A DNA stretch of 64,000 nt from Pyxicephalus adspersus (taxonomy: Eukaryota; Chordata; Amphibia; Anura; Pyxicephalidae), in assembly GCF_032062135.1 (NCBI RefSeq), contig NC_092858.1:163901655-163965654 (forward strand). Direction: 5' to 3'. The notes below the pieces were generated by a model. The model was not told the origin of the DNA. It did not search any database and was given only the letters and a program-made list of their open reading frames with translations. A program made the translations under genes and the position numbers. Positions within the stretch are counted from its first letter, which is position 1, and the number at the start of each line of letters is the position of its first letter. Shown one piece after another: positions 11,901 through 22,500 of the stretch.

Positions 11901-14900
11901 GATTGTGCAAATGTCAGGTTTGTTTTGATGGGCCTTTGTAAGTGTATACAAATCAATGGCAATGCAAGACCTGCAGACCGTAAGGAAGTCAGGTGCCCAT
12001 TTAATATACCTAATTCTGAATCATCTCTGAAATGTTGCAAAGCCTGTCAACACAACCCTAATCATTCATAAGATTTAAACTTCAAGCAATGTACATTAAA
12101 GAACTGGTCGGGTAAAGGTTTTATTCTCTCAAGGATGAATTTTTAAATAGAACTTGTAGTAAATGTCTCCTAATCTTTTATATTTAGAACTGCCTTAATT
12201 TGTGACTGAATTAATATGTCACAAATTAAGGCAGTTCTAAATTATATTAAATTTCCCTGACTGTATGTGCATTGGGTGTTACTGGGAGCTTGGTGTTTTA
12301 TGTTATGTGGTTACTGGTGGTGCAGCCTGGTAGGAGCCTAGTGCACATTAGTCTTATTTGTTCAACCCACACAAAGCACAAATTGATCTGACCTTAATTG
12401 AACCCAAAGCTAATGTACACTGATCCTAACAGTCTTCATTTTGTCCTGTTGATGGATGCACTGCTACAAAGGGTTCTTTTGTAAGCTTTACCTCTCTGGG
12501 CCAGACATGGGAGTTTGGCGAATGGGACACCCCTTTGACTTGTTGTACTTATCATATCGACGCATAGACAATTGTTTACATCAGATATGTATTTTCAGTG
12601 CATAGTTCAACTATAATTATATATATATATATATATATACATATACATACACACACATTGTGAGAAAATGAATAAATGTTTATTTTTCAACATAGGAAGG
12701 AGATGGGCCAGTAACTGTCAAGGGGAACATCACTGGTCTGACTGATGGAAAGCATGGCTTCCATATTCATGCATTTGGAGATAACACTAATGGTATGTAC
12801 AAATGTACTTTTTTTTTGGGGGGGGGGGGGGGATGATCATAACCATGATGATCCTGCACTGGTTTTCAGCTAACCTCAGAAACCTTCAGAAACCTCTGGA
12901 CACACATTTATACAAATACATATGTTGACCTGACAAGACTTGTAAATCTGCACAGCCAGGAATGGTTTACAACCTATAGTCTCCAGTAAAAGCCATTCTG
13001 CTAGTATGAGCTACCTGCTACCCAGCCTTTGTACTCTATGCAGAAAAGGCACAGGATTTTTTTTTTTTTTCTTATAAATGCATGTAATCTGTGTACCTGG
13101 AAGTCATTGCCTATTTAGAATTTGTGCTTGGTCAGCCATAACAGTATGGGATGTGTATTGTCTCCACAGGTTGTGTGAGTGCTGGTCCACACTTCAACCC
13201 CCACAGCAAGAAACATGGTGGCCCAGATGATGAGGAGAGGTAATGGACAAACATTTTTAACTAATAAACTAACTGCATCAGGATATACTGAATGTTGGCA
13301 TTAAAGTAATATCACCTATTTTAGAAATAAAGTGATAAGTCTAGTTACTGTACCACTCCAACCATATCCACCCCTTCCACCTGTAAATCAACATTAACAT
13401 TCCTCAGCCCTGTTAGCTTAGACAAAGTCTTCTTGAACACTCTTCTCTTGTCTGGACTACTGTAACCTCCTCCTCCTCTCTAGATTGTAGAGAAGAGTCA
13501 GGCTAGTGGAATACCAGTCTACTGTCTCTACAGTCTGACCTACCAATGACTTCCTCACTTATAACCTCATCAAGTGTGTGATTTCAAGACTTTTCTAGGG
13601 CTGCCCCAGCTCTCAGTAACTCCTTGTCCTATTAGCCTTGCTCCTACATCTGTATAGTTTAAAAAAATGCTTTTAAGGCCCATCCCTTCAAGCTTACCAC
13701 CAGTTGTCTCCTAAACCCTCAATACTTGGCACCATTCTGTATCCCCACCAATTGAACTGTATGCTTTTTTGCACCCCCTATATAATGTTGGCATTTTAAT
13801 AATGGACAGGGCAATTTTATTTATAAACTCTCTACATGTGGCATGCCAGACCTGAAGCCCACTGGCAAGGAGATATGCCTTTAAAAAGCTCTGTTTATAG
13901 TCAATGGTTTTGGGTTAATATAAAAGCTATAATTCTCACTTACCCCTTTAGCTTTTTGCCTGGAGTTCTGCTCTGTACTTTTGGAATGGAGTGACTAAAC
14001 ATTATTCAACAATCAAAATCCTATTTTCTTTTTGTCAAATATCTTGTTTATGTTTCTAAGTAGAATTGGAATATGCCATGCAAGATGGCTGATTATAGCA
14101 ATGGTCCACATTTCCAAGCTAATAAATCATAGTGATATAACAGGCATTCTTATGCTTTATTTTCTTTTTTCTTGGAACACCTAAAGCAGAACTTTCAGGT
14201 GTACAAGCTGCCATTTTTGACCTGGTTCATGTTCTCATCCTCTGAATTTATGAACTTCTGAGTCAATGACCCAGAATGAATACACGACTTAGGTGGTTCA
14301 ACTGATTACCACACAACTTGTCACTTTTCTGCATGCTTGTTTCACATGTATCAATGAGACAACCGGAATCAAGACATTGAGGTAATTCTTTAGAATGAGG
14401 TCAGCAATGGCATCTATAAATCTCAGTGGTCTCATTTAAGGTGTTAGCTTTGTGCCTACATATCTGGCTCCCTTCTCCATCCTTGGTTGGCCATAGACTA
14501 CACAGAGAACAGGAACTGCCTTCATTTGACATCCTTGCTTCTGGTTTGTTTTTTGCAGACATGTTGGTGACCTTGGAAATATAACAGCATCCAATGGAGT
14601 TGCAGACTTTGAAATAAAAGATCATCTAATTTCTTTGACTGGGCCACACTCTATCATTGGACGCACAGCAGTGGTAAGTGAGCAGTTGGTTTCTTTGTTT
14701 AAGTGCAATGTTTGTATATACATTACTCCATATGACCAATTTACAATCTGAACTAGGATAGCAAATGATACTGTTAAGATGGCTAGAAGTAAGGTTTTCA
14801 AAAATGGTAGATTTTAGCAAATTGGAAATGGGTGTTTGGTGGGTAGACTTGCTGTCTGGTAGGGAGGTGGAGAGACCAGCATGGATTTTCTCAAAGTTTA

Positions 14901-15250
14901 GCTATAATAAGCTTTTCTAGATGTAATTTTTGTTGTCTGCTGATGGGCTGAATTTGCAGTTTTCACTATGGGGGTTTGAAGTATTTAAATCTTGGCATGG
15001 TATGTCTATTACCAAAGCATGCCACTTGTTCAAGATATGATGCGACAAAAGTTTTAGGATGTAGTTGTGCTTTTGAAATTCTTTGTTTTATATTTTTGCA
15101 TGGTTTCAAATAAACGTGTTTTTTTTTTTTTTTTTTTTTTAGGTCCATGAGAAAGAAGATGACTTGGGAAAAGGAGGGGACAATGAGAGCCTGATAACTG
15201 GCAATGCTGGGTCACGTCTGGCCTGTGGAGTCGTTGGCATTTGCCAGTAA
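8897..15250 (+). CDS. SOD1: Cu/Zn superoxide dismutase (whole gene, 5 coding exons)
   Basis: Cytosolic homodimeric enzyme that converts superoxide to oxygen and hydrogen peroxide. Joining 8897-8959, 12696-12792, 13170-13239, 14559-14673 and 15143-15250 gives 453 nt, a 150-residue protein plus stop. Exons 2 and 3 (97 and 70 nt) have exactly the human lengths. Copper ligands are His44, His46, His61 and His117; zinc ligands are His61, His69, His78 and Asp81; the disulfide pair is Cys55/Cys143 and the active-site arginine is Arg140. All are present. The start ATG follows a short leader; the protein opens MKAICVL, with a shorter N-terminus than human and exon 4 one codon shorter. Introns 2-4 are GT-AG and intron 1 is GC-AG. 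The gene is intact. It lies tail-to-tail with SCAF4, as in mammals. Confidence 0.97.
10109..10453. mobile_element. hAT-like MITE (345 bp) with exact target duplication
   Basis: Ends are 'cagaggtccccaatccc' and, reading inward from the right, 'aagtggtccccaatctttt'. The octamer ctttagtt flanks both sides exactly (10101-10108 and 10454-10461). The interior ('caggagaagaaccctgcatg', 'ggcattatgacatcact') is homologous in the opposite orientation to 58148-58450. The exact duplication suggests a fairly recent insertion into SOD1 intron 1. Confidence 0.85.
10705..10890. mobile_element. Aged hAT-like MITE fragment
   Basis: Contains 'cccatggaggaacccttaaa', 'caaggaacccctaacaacctctgg' in part, and ends near 'ggttcagaaac'. 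These phrases recur in the MITEs at 3595-3736 and 36470-36737. The ends are too eroded to delimit. Confidence 0.45.
12182..12242. repeat. Perfect 25-bp inverted repeat with 11-bp loop
   Basis: The left arm 12182-12206 (starting atttagaactgcc) is the exact reverse complement of the right arm 12218-12242. The loop is tgaattaatat. It sits in SOD1 intron 1. The transcript would form a perfect 25-bp hairpin. It may be a foldback mobile element remnant or simply a hairpin; no function can be assigned. Confidence 0.9.
12611..12658. repeat. TA/CA microsatellite
   Basis: A (ta)n run grades into (tacata)n and (ca)n, about 40 bp upstream of the SOD1 exon 2 acceptor. Confidence 0.85.
12696..12792 (+). 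CDS. SOD1: SOD1 coding exon 2
   Basis: 97 nt, phase 0 to phase 1. Encodes [14 protein letters not shown] through [12 protein letters not shown], including copper ligands His44 and His46. Acceptor catag, donor gtatgt. Confidence 0.96.
12793..13169 (+). other. SOD1: SOD1 intron 2
   Basis: A 377-bp GT-AG intron. It contains a T run followed by an uninterrupted G run at about 12819-12832 and a second T run near 13058. Nothing else recognised. Confidence 0.85.
13170..13239 (+). CDS. SOD1: SOD1 coding exon 3
   Basis: 70 nt, phase 1 to phase 2. Encodes [11 protein letters not shown] through HGGPDDEE, with Cys55, the bridging His61 and zinc ligand His69. Acceptor tccacag, donor gtaatg. Confidence 0.96.
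13240..14558 (+). other. SOD1: SOD1 intron 3 with LINE 3' fragment
   Basis: GT-AG intron. About 13430-13800 is a diverged copy of the LINE 3' module also seen at 7195-7632 and 63140-63560 ('cctcacttataacctcatca', 'caagacttttctagggctgc', 'cccagctctc'). The remainder is unrecognised. Confidence 0.75.
13430..13800 (+). mobile_element. LINE 3' fragment, diverged
   Basis: Shares order and wording with the better preserved fragments at 7195-7632 and 63140-63560. Reading frames are destroyed. Confidence 0.55.
14559..14673 (+). CDS. SOD1: SOD1 coding exon 4
   Basis: 115 nt, one codon shorter than the human exon. Encodes [20 protein letters not shown] through IIGRTAV, with zinc ligands His78 and Asp81. 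Acceptor tttgcag, donor gtaagt. Confidence 0.96.
14674..15142 (+). other. SOD1: SOD1 intron 4
   Basis: GT-AG intron of 469 bp. Its last 40 bases hold an aataaa at 15109-15114 and then an uninterrupted run of about 22 T (15119-15140) directly before the acceptor AG. Nothing else recognised. Confidence 0.85.
15143..15250 (+). CDS. SOD1: SOD1 coding exon 5
   Basis: Encodes [12 protein letters not shown] through [11 protein letters not shown] and the stop taa (15248-15250). Contains copper ligand His117, Arg140 of the active-site channel and Cys143 of the disulfide. Confidence 0.97.
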   Translation, partial: VHEKEDDLGKGGDNESLITGNAGSRLACGVVGICQ

Positions 15251-15405
15251 AACAACTTGTGTTGCATTGTTCATTCAGTTTATCCTGCGGCATATTGGTC
15301 ACTTGTTCTGTTGTATATCTGCAGTATGGTTCTGTTCCAGTAAATCGATCTCCAGTGCTGTGGCATTGTGTAATTTTATATTAAAACACTTAAACATCCT
15401 TTTTG
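15251..15405 (+). promoter_or_regulatory. SOD1: SOD1 3' UTR and poly(A) signal
   Basis: A short 3' UTR. The variant poly(A) signal attaaa at 15380-15385 is followed by a T/G-rich stretch (cctttttgtgatc), placing cleavage near 15400. The end is inferred from motifs. Confidence 0.65.
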
Positions 15406-17904
15406 TGATCATTCTTTTCACTTAAGACTCCTAAAAAGGACTAACTTGCCTAATTCCAAAAGCAGTGACAAAATAAGTCTAGGGCAAGGAATCTGTACTG
15501 TCTGGTCTTCTCTATTGTTGACTTGCCGTATGTGTCACATTTAAATGATGTATAACTGTGGACCTCTAACTCTTTTGTCTGCCTGTCGGACACATATTGT
15601 GCAAATAGCTTTTCCACATCATACAAGCACTGCAGTATTAAAATCATACCAATCGATTTCAGATCTAGTGTAGCACATTGATGCACATTATAATTCTTTG
15701 GCTGGATCTTTTGTGATTTTCCCAGTGACATCAGAAAGAATGAGCGCTGTTCAGTAATATGTAGAGACCTAGGGTATGCAAGGGGCACCTGTTACCTGTG
15801 TCTTCATCAGAGGAGAGTACAGTTGTTGCAGGTTGGTAACTTATTAATCTGCAAGGATGGATCAGTTAACTTCAGCTTTTTGTGCCTCTTCAGTTTCCAG
15901 TGAGACAAAAATCTTTCACTTTTTGTAAGAGTGCTATTCTTCCCACTGACTACCACATGGTCGTAAAGTAATTATAGCCAGGGTTCCATGAAGACATGAG
16001 TTATTTCAAGGGTTCTCCAATGTTAAAAGGCTGATCTAGTGTGTGCATAGTCTTTGAAAACTATGCAACAGTCACTGAACCTTTGTCAGAACCAAACACA
16101 TCTTCAATGTTAAGGGGAAAGATATTTCACAGAATATTCCTGGTTTCAAGGCAAATAGCTAAACATACCAATGAAAATTATATATACAAAAACTTTTACT
16201 TGGTGGAAAATCAACAAATCTGTTAAACCCATGTAGTGATTCACATTGCAGAGATAGGCAGAAGTCACAATTTAGTGGATTAGTTTAGCAGCTTTTTTTT
16301 TTTTTGTCCCTCTGAGCTGATTAGTGATTACTATGACTACAATAAGCAGGTAGATTGAAGAAGCTAAATCTGATCTAGGAAGGCATGCTTTGTATATCAA
16401 AATGTTTGTGAACGTGCATTTGACAACATTTACACCCTTATGCTGAAATGGTCAGGTGGTGTACACCTAACATTCTATAGGGAGGTCACCATGCAATGTG
16501 CAGTAAGAAAATTTCCATTCAAGGATTAAATGGGATTTGATATAGCACCAACATATTACACAGTGTTGTACACTAAATAGGGGTTTCAAATGGCCAACAG
16601 ATACAGATGGTGACACAGGAGGAGGAGAGGATCCCACGCCAGGGAGCTTATATAGGACTAGATGTTGGAGGTTGGCCAAGACTGTCGGCAACTGGCAGGT
16701 TACTCCATGAAGTCATTTAAAGAGCAAAAACTTTACCTGACCGCTCTATGTCAATAGTAAATCTGTGGCAGTCTATATCTAGCGTTTCCTCCTGTACACC
16801 CTCAGCACTGGTATGGTCACCTACGAGGCTGAAGTAAAACTCTGGCTTTCCACCATCCAGGGGACCCCCCCATATGGTTTCTAAAGGTTACCTTGGAGAG
16901 TGATCCTTAGGGACCAGTGCTTAATAAATTCAATCCATGTATCTTTGAAAACACGCTCCATCTGTTGAACAGATGTATGGCAATCTTTCTATATGTAGCC
17001 ATATAATAGGTATGCTGGTGAGACACCTCAATGAAGTCCTCATCTCCTGCATTGTCCAAACAATCTGCATGTCTTATAGAGCAAAGGCTTTAGAAATTCT
17101 TCCAGGGGTCACAACCAATTCAACCCACAACATATTCTCTTCCTGGGTAGCAGCTAGTCAAGTGTCATTGGACATCTAACTTAACTGCAAGGCAGAAACC
17201 AAATCACACACTGGGCCTGATTAATAAAAACACTACAAGACTGGAGAAAATAGATCATGGGCGAAACATGGATCTCCAGCAAGAATAGATCTGGTCCAAG
17301 ATTGAAAACATTTACCATCTAATAGCTAAAACTGGATTACCCATGATAGTGTATCTTCTCTGTTCTTGGAGAGCTTTCCTAAATCAGGCCTATTGTGTCT
17401 CACTACTACATTAAACCCACAGCTTCAACTACTGTTAGTTCTGGTTTAGAAAAAAAAAAGTTCATTTCCTTTTGTGCTTAAAGCATTTTTGAGCTTCTTT
17501 CTATGTGCAGGCTAGTTATTTGCCATTCATTTGCTGATATGGAGCAGCCAGGAAAACAAAATATTTAATGTAATTTTACTTTCAAAATAGCAGCATATAG
17601 AACAACCCTTATTGTTTGAGGGCAAGTTACAAAGTCATTTGCATGACTTGCAGAAGAAATCGTTTGCTAAACACAGCTGAGCAACATCTTGGTTAACCAG
17701 TCCTACACAAGATGGCTGCTTCCATACATATAATAAATGTTTTATTTTTTCATGGATGCAAGCAAACTGACACAGTCAGCTTCCATAAAGAGGGCCTGAC
17801 ATTTCAATGCAAGTGAGCACAGATACCTATTATAAAATTTAGGTCTGCTTCAACAGTAACTAAAAAAAAACAATTGATCTTTTCGATTACAAGAATACCA
17901 CACG
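15406..17904. other. Spacer between convergent SOD1 and SCAF4
   Basis: Mostly unrecognised AT-rich sequence. A LINE tail in minus orientation lies at about 16527-16650 ('tatagcaccaacatattaca', 'agtgttgtacactaaatagg'). At about 17625-17700 a short stretch ('tgcatgacttgcagaagaaa', 'acacagctgagcaacatctt') resembles part of the TA-flanked family at 37103-37573. No gene seen. Confidence 0.6.
16527..16650 (-). mobile_element. LINE 3' tail fragment
   Basis: Reverse complement of the conserved tail module ('acccctatttagtgtacaac', then a tgtaatatgttggtgctata-like phrase) shared with 24265-24412, 28120-28250 and 63425-63560. Confidence 0.55.
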
Positions 17905-18255
17905 CATTTGTTACGAAAATAGAGTTTATTAAAAACCCACCTCTACTATTTTCAAGAGGTTAAAGGTGCTTCTTCCCCCAGTAAAAACAAAAGAAACAAA
18001 AAAGTATGAGCTGTAAACTTTTAAAATGACTAATTCCAAAACGTTACAGCAAAGCATGGGAGGCGCATTTGTTCTTTAATACGATGGTACTGTATTTCGT
18101 AACCATTTTAAATAGAAGGGAAGCCAATTAGTTTACAATTCTTCAAAAACTATATAGAGAGGTCAACAAGCGGAAGCAAATATTTTACAGCCTAATTTAC
18201 AACTCCGAAGCTCTCACCGGCAAAAGTCTGTGGTGGTAAGCCATTAACGAGCATC
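17905..18255 (-). promoter_or_regulatory. SCAF4: SCAF4 3' UTR and poly(A) signal
   Basis: Sequence after the SCAF4 stop. The canonical aataaa on the minus strand is tttatt at 17925-17930, so cleavage would fall near 17905-17912. The UTR is about 340 nt. The end is inferred from the motif. Confidence 0.6.
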
Positions 18256-19553
18256 TTAGGATTTAGACTCAGAGTCCTTTTCGGTTTTATCAGTTGGTGA
18301 TGACGCTTTAGGGGTCTTGTCTTCAGTGGGTTTTTTCTCAGAAGGTTCAGGTTTTTCCTTGGCAGCGTCAGGAGCAGGCTCTCTGGGCTCTGCTTTACCA
18401 CTTGGAGGTTCGTGGTTTTCCGCCATACCAGGTTTACGATTATCAGGAAAATCGAGAAGAGGTCTGCGAGGTTCTCTCTCTCGTCCCCCAGACCACCTAC
18501 TCCTTCCTTCAGGTTCCCTATGTCTGTCACGGTCTGGACTTCCTCGGCCCCAGTTTCTTCTTCCACGGCCTGGTCTCTCATGGTCATCGAAGCGGCCGCC
18601 AAAGTGTTCCCGATCCTCCTCATTACGATTTCCAAAGGACCTTCTTCCAAATCGTTCTCTTTCAGGATGAAAGCCTGGCCTTTCATTCCTATCTGGGTGG
18701 AAACCTGGCCTTTCTGGATTAAAACCTGGTCTGTCAGGTTGAAATCCTGGCCTGTCAGGACGGAAGCCTGGTCTTTCAGGATTGAACCCTTGCCTGTCAG
18801 GGTTAAAACCTTGTCCCTTATCCATCTCTGCATTAAATCCCTCCTCCTCTTCCATTTCAGTGTTAAACTCAGTCCCTTCATCCATTTCCGCATCAAATCC
18901 CTCCTCTCCCTCGGGATTAAAATGATGCCTATCATTTCGATCAGGATTAAACCCATGTCTGTCACCCCTTTCTGAATTAAATCCATGCCGTTCACCCCTT
19001 TCTGGATTAAAGCCACGTCTTTCATTTCTAAATGGCCTGCCTTCTCTATCTTCAGGACCACCAGGTCCTCCCCTTCCAAAATGTCCCTGTGGTGGAAAAG
19101 GACTTCTCATACCATGAGGTGGGGGCATTCCATAATTGCCTGGCCCAGGAGGACCTCTGTGTACCATGTGAGGTGGCATCTGGCGGTGTGGCATTCCAGG
19201 GAATCTTTGCATGTGAGGTGGAGGAACTCCAGGTGGTCGCTGAAGTGGTATTAATCCAGGTCTAGCCCCTAGAAGACCTGTTGAAGGGCTTTGCAACCCT
19301 GGAATGGGGCCCGGTGCTCCATGTGGAGGCCCCTGGTATGGCCCTGTTTGGGGCCCTTGAGATGGTCCTGGATGGGATGCTTGAGGTGGAGCCTGTGGGG
19401 GACCTTGGGGTGGACCCTGTGGTGGACCCGGAGGACCTTGTGGTTGACCATGTGCCTGGTTTTGAGGACCTTGCGGTGGGCCAGGGGGACCCTGGGAAGG
19501 GGCTGCAGAAGCATCAGTCTGAGATCCTAGGGATGAAGGACCTTGTGAATCAT
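18256..19553 (-). CDS. SCAF4: SCAF4 last coding exon (Pro/Gly/Arg-rich C-terminus)
   Basis: 431 codons plus stop taa at 18256-18258, entering in phase 1. In order: a collagen-like PQGPPGPPQGP run; the conserved block STGLLGARPGLIPLQRPPG; a Met/Pro-rich MPPHMVHRGPPGPG stretch; a tandem repeat of RPGFxPD/E and GFNPERG units (about 19025 to 18650); ERFGRRSFGNR; an RD/RE-rich segment SPDRDRHREPEGRSRW; and an acidic Lys/Pro tail ending DSESKS. The repeat array stands where the mammalian protein is Gln/Pro-rich. Because of repeat composition, other frames here are also open, but they show no conservation. Confidence 0.95.
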
Positions 19554-22500
19554 CTACAAAACAAAAAAGATATATATAATAAATGGAGATGCAATAAACA
19601 ATGTTATTACTAACAAAATTTACCATTAAAAAAAACAGTGACTGCTACCATAAACAGGGATGCTAGTTGTCTGGCTTCTATGCTAATCCCTCTATTTTCC
19701 ATACCTTAATTTACTGACCCAGAACAAATAAACAAATTAGGACTTCAGTAAAAACTACCAATCTGCCTCTTTGTTCCATGTCAGAGATTGAACGTTTTAA
19801 AGTAGTCAGACAAGTAGTATTTTCATAAAGAAGTCAGAAATCAGATACCATTTTGGTCTTATAAAAAAAAAAGTTACAAATTTCAAAAAATACATATACT
19901 TGAGCAATCTGTAATACACAAACCTTATGAATATAATTGCTGACTTGAAAAGCTAAATTTTGTTCAACTATAAAATCAGTATACATCATGTTTGCATCAT
20001 ATATATATATATATATATATATAAAACACATACACACACTTTTACACCAGGGCTAAGAGAAATGTGGAAGCTTAAAGGCCCCTGAAGGTGTTCAAGCTTG
20101 TGTCCCGTCAAATTCCTGTTTCCATGATAATGTGTTTTCACCTAGCTCTTAAATGACATTAACAAATAAGAATTTTATAGTTCTTTACACTTCCATAAAT
20201 TCAAATAAATCTCCATTATTTGATACGGTCATACACATTAAGGGTCAAAATTTGTAACTCCAGGTAATACAAAAACAAATGTTGTTGCCAAACCGACCAT
20301 TCATTTATTAACTGCGCCTAGGAGTTGTTACCCAGCAGTTCTCAAATGCCTCGGAATCCAAGCTTTCCTGCAACAATAACTGTTTAACCGGACAAGTAGT
20401 TCACAACAGGGACAAATCACCACCAGGAACACAGAAATAAAAAGCTTACTGTGGTTTTAGACCTTCCCCACAAAAAAACAATATAAAACCTGAACCCTCA
20501 CTTTGCACTAACAGAGCGTGGATTCTGGGTATGTTGGAGGACGTGACCTCCACCGAACTACAGCTTTTCGTCCTAGGCAGCGATTTGCCAGGCACAAACA
20601 CCGTTACATGTATACAGACATCTCATCAGCTTTATTAAACATTTCACCACTAGAGCAACAAACATAGGGCAATCATATTTTTATATTACTTATGTAGTAA
20701 CTGCTTTTCCCTGAAGTATACAAGCCTCCTGACTAGTTTTAGATTAAACACTAGGAACGTACATTCAATCTTAAATGTTAAATTAGGATATAGTTCAATC
20801 TAAATATGTCTAAAGACATACTTATGAATAAGCATATCAATTTTTCAGATAAACACTCTAATATCAAGATATGAGCTGTGATGCCATTTAGTGATTTGAC
20901 CTCCATAGGAGTTGTTGGAAAAATGCCTGTCACCAACTGGTGGAGAAATAGATTTAAAACAAGGTTACAGCATAAGTTTGATATATCTTTTAATCCATCT
21001 CTGTGCTCTTGTTCAGCCTTGACGGGCGAACGAATTGACCATATATCTCCCAGTAGGGTATAGCTGCCTAATCCCGTATTTCCAAAAGCCAGCACACTAG
21101 GTAGGTACTCATTCCCTCGGTCAAGTGCTTTTCTCTACCTTTACTTGTCAACCTAAGCCTAATAACAGGCATTTCTGGGCCTAGTTTCCGGTGGCATTAA
21201 GCAAACTCCAGGCTTCAAAGTTAGGAAAATGAGCAATGCTTGAGCTTTGTTTTTATTTCAGTAGCATGCTGTATTGGAATTAAAGTCAAGGGAAACAAAG
21301 CTGAAGCATCTATGGAGATTGTTCTACTGCTTTCAATAGAAAACCCTTGCAGCACATTTCAGATGCTTGAAATAAGTGATCTTTAAAGCTATTTAGAGCT
21401 AATTCTACACGGGTGTTACTTAACACTTGTAAATGCCAGATTCAGCCAAAAAATACAGAGACTTGTCCTTTCTGGCCAGTGAGGCTTAGGTGATAGGGGT
21501 TGGGATCATTGCTGAACACAAGTCAAACAGCCAGTGAGAGCAATAATGACTGGCATTTTAAAGTTGTAATCAGTAATGGTAGTTGATACAGTTCTCTCGG
21601 CACAGTTCTTCTCTAGAACAAGGCGCCCCAGAGGTGGATCACGATCTACTGGTAGATCGCAAAGGCAACACGAGTAGATCACAGAGCCCTGCCTTTCAAA
21701 ACGAACTGTATCGCGCACAGGAGTTATTAAGTCTAAGTTTTTATTGTTGGTAGATCATTTTGAAATGGTCATTTTAAAAGTAGCTTGCAATCCAAAAAAG
21801 TATGAACAGCCCTGCTCTAGAAGGTGGCTACAGCATGGAGAATTCACATATTTACCTCTTGGTTAACTGGAAAAGAGACATACCCACACGGCGCCAGCCT
21901 ATAAGGAATGCAGTTTGCAAAGTAATGAGAACCACAAGTTATGTACAGCATTTTGGGGTGCGACAAGAATATGCTCCATATCAGACTGTATGCAGTTTTT
22001 TTTCTCAGGTTCAGGAAAACACTGGCAACTTTATAACATGTTTACTTTAAGCTTTCTTTTGTTCTTTAAATTTAACGGTCTCCAAACCAGTTTTGCCTTC
22101 AGTTTGAAAGCTGTGGCCACAGACTGTAGGCAGAGGGCAAAGGAATAGCAACCAGTTTAGCCCTGTGGTTTCCCTGCAGCCAGTTTTTACCCCCATTGCG
22201 CCTTACTATGCCTTGTTCTGAAATGTGCCTCTGTTGGAACTGACCATAAGAGTAAAGGCAGGGATTTGCTTCCTCATGTCAGTCTCCAGCAAAAAGAAGA
22301 GTGAGCAGCACAGCACCTTGGTGGTTAGAAGCAACCTAGACTAGGTACACTGGCAAATAAATCCAACTTCCATAAAACCATACATTTTAGAGTGGCACAG
22401 TGGCAAATATTTACTTTTCTTTTTTTAAAAGTGTAAATTTTTATTAAAGTTTTTAACATATACAGGTATACAACAAAGACAGATCACAAAGAAAAAAAAA

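Larger units (their letters stand above)
8960..12695 (+). other. SOD1: SOD1 intron 1 (GC-AG)
   Basis: A 3.7-kb intron that begins gcaagc and ends ttcaacatag. Contents in order: unrecognised sequence to about 10100; a 345-bp hAT-like MITE at 10109-10453; an aged MITE relative at about 10705-10890; unrecognised sequence; a perfect 25-bp inverted repeat at 12182-12242; and a TA/CA microsatellite at 12611-12658. Open frames inside it have no recognisable domains. Confidence 0.85.

Noticed and set aside
18192..19079. A 295-codon minus-strand frame and 106-187-codon plus-strand frames overlapping the SCAF4 last exon
   Set aside because: They are shadow frames created by the low-complexity, period-three repeat composition. 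Only the SCAF4 frame matches a known protein and splices in phase.
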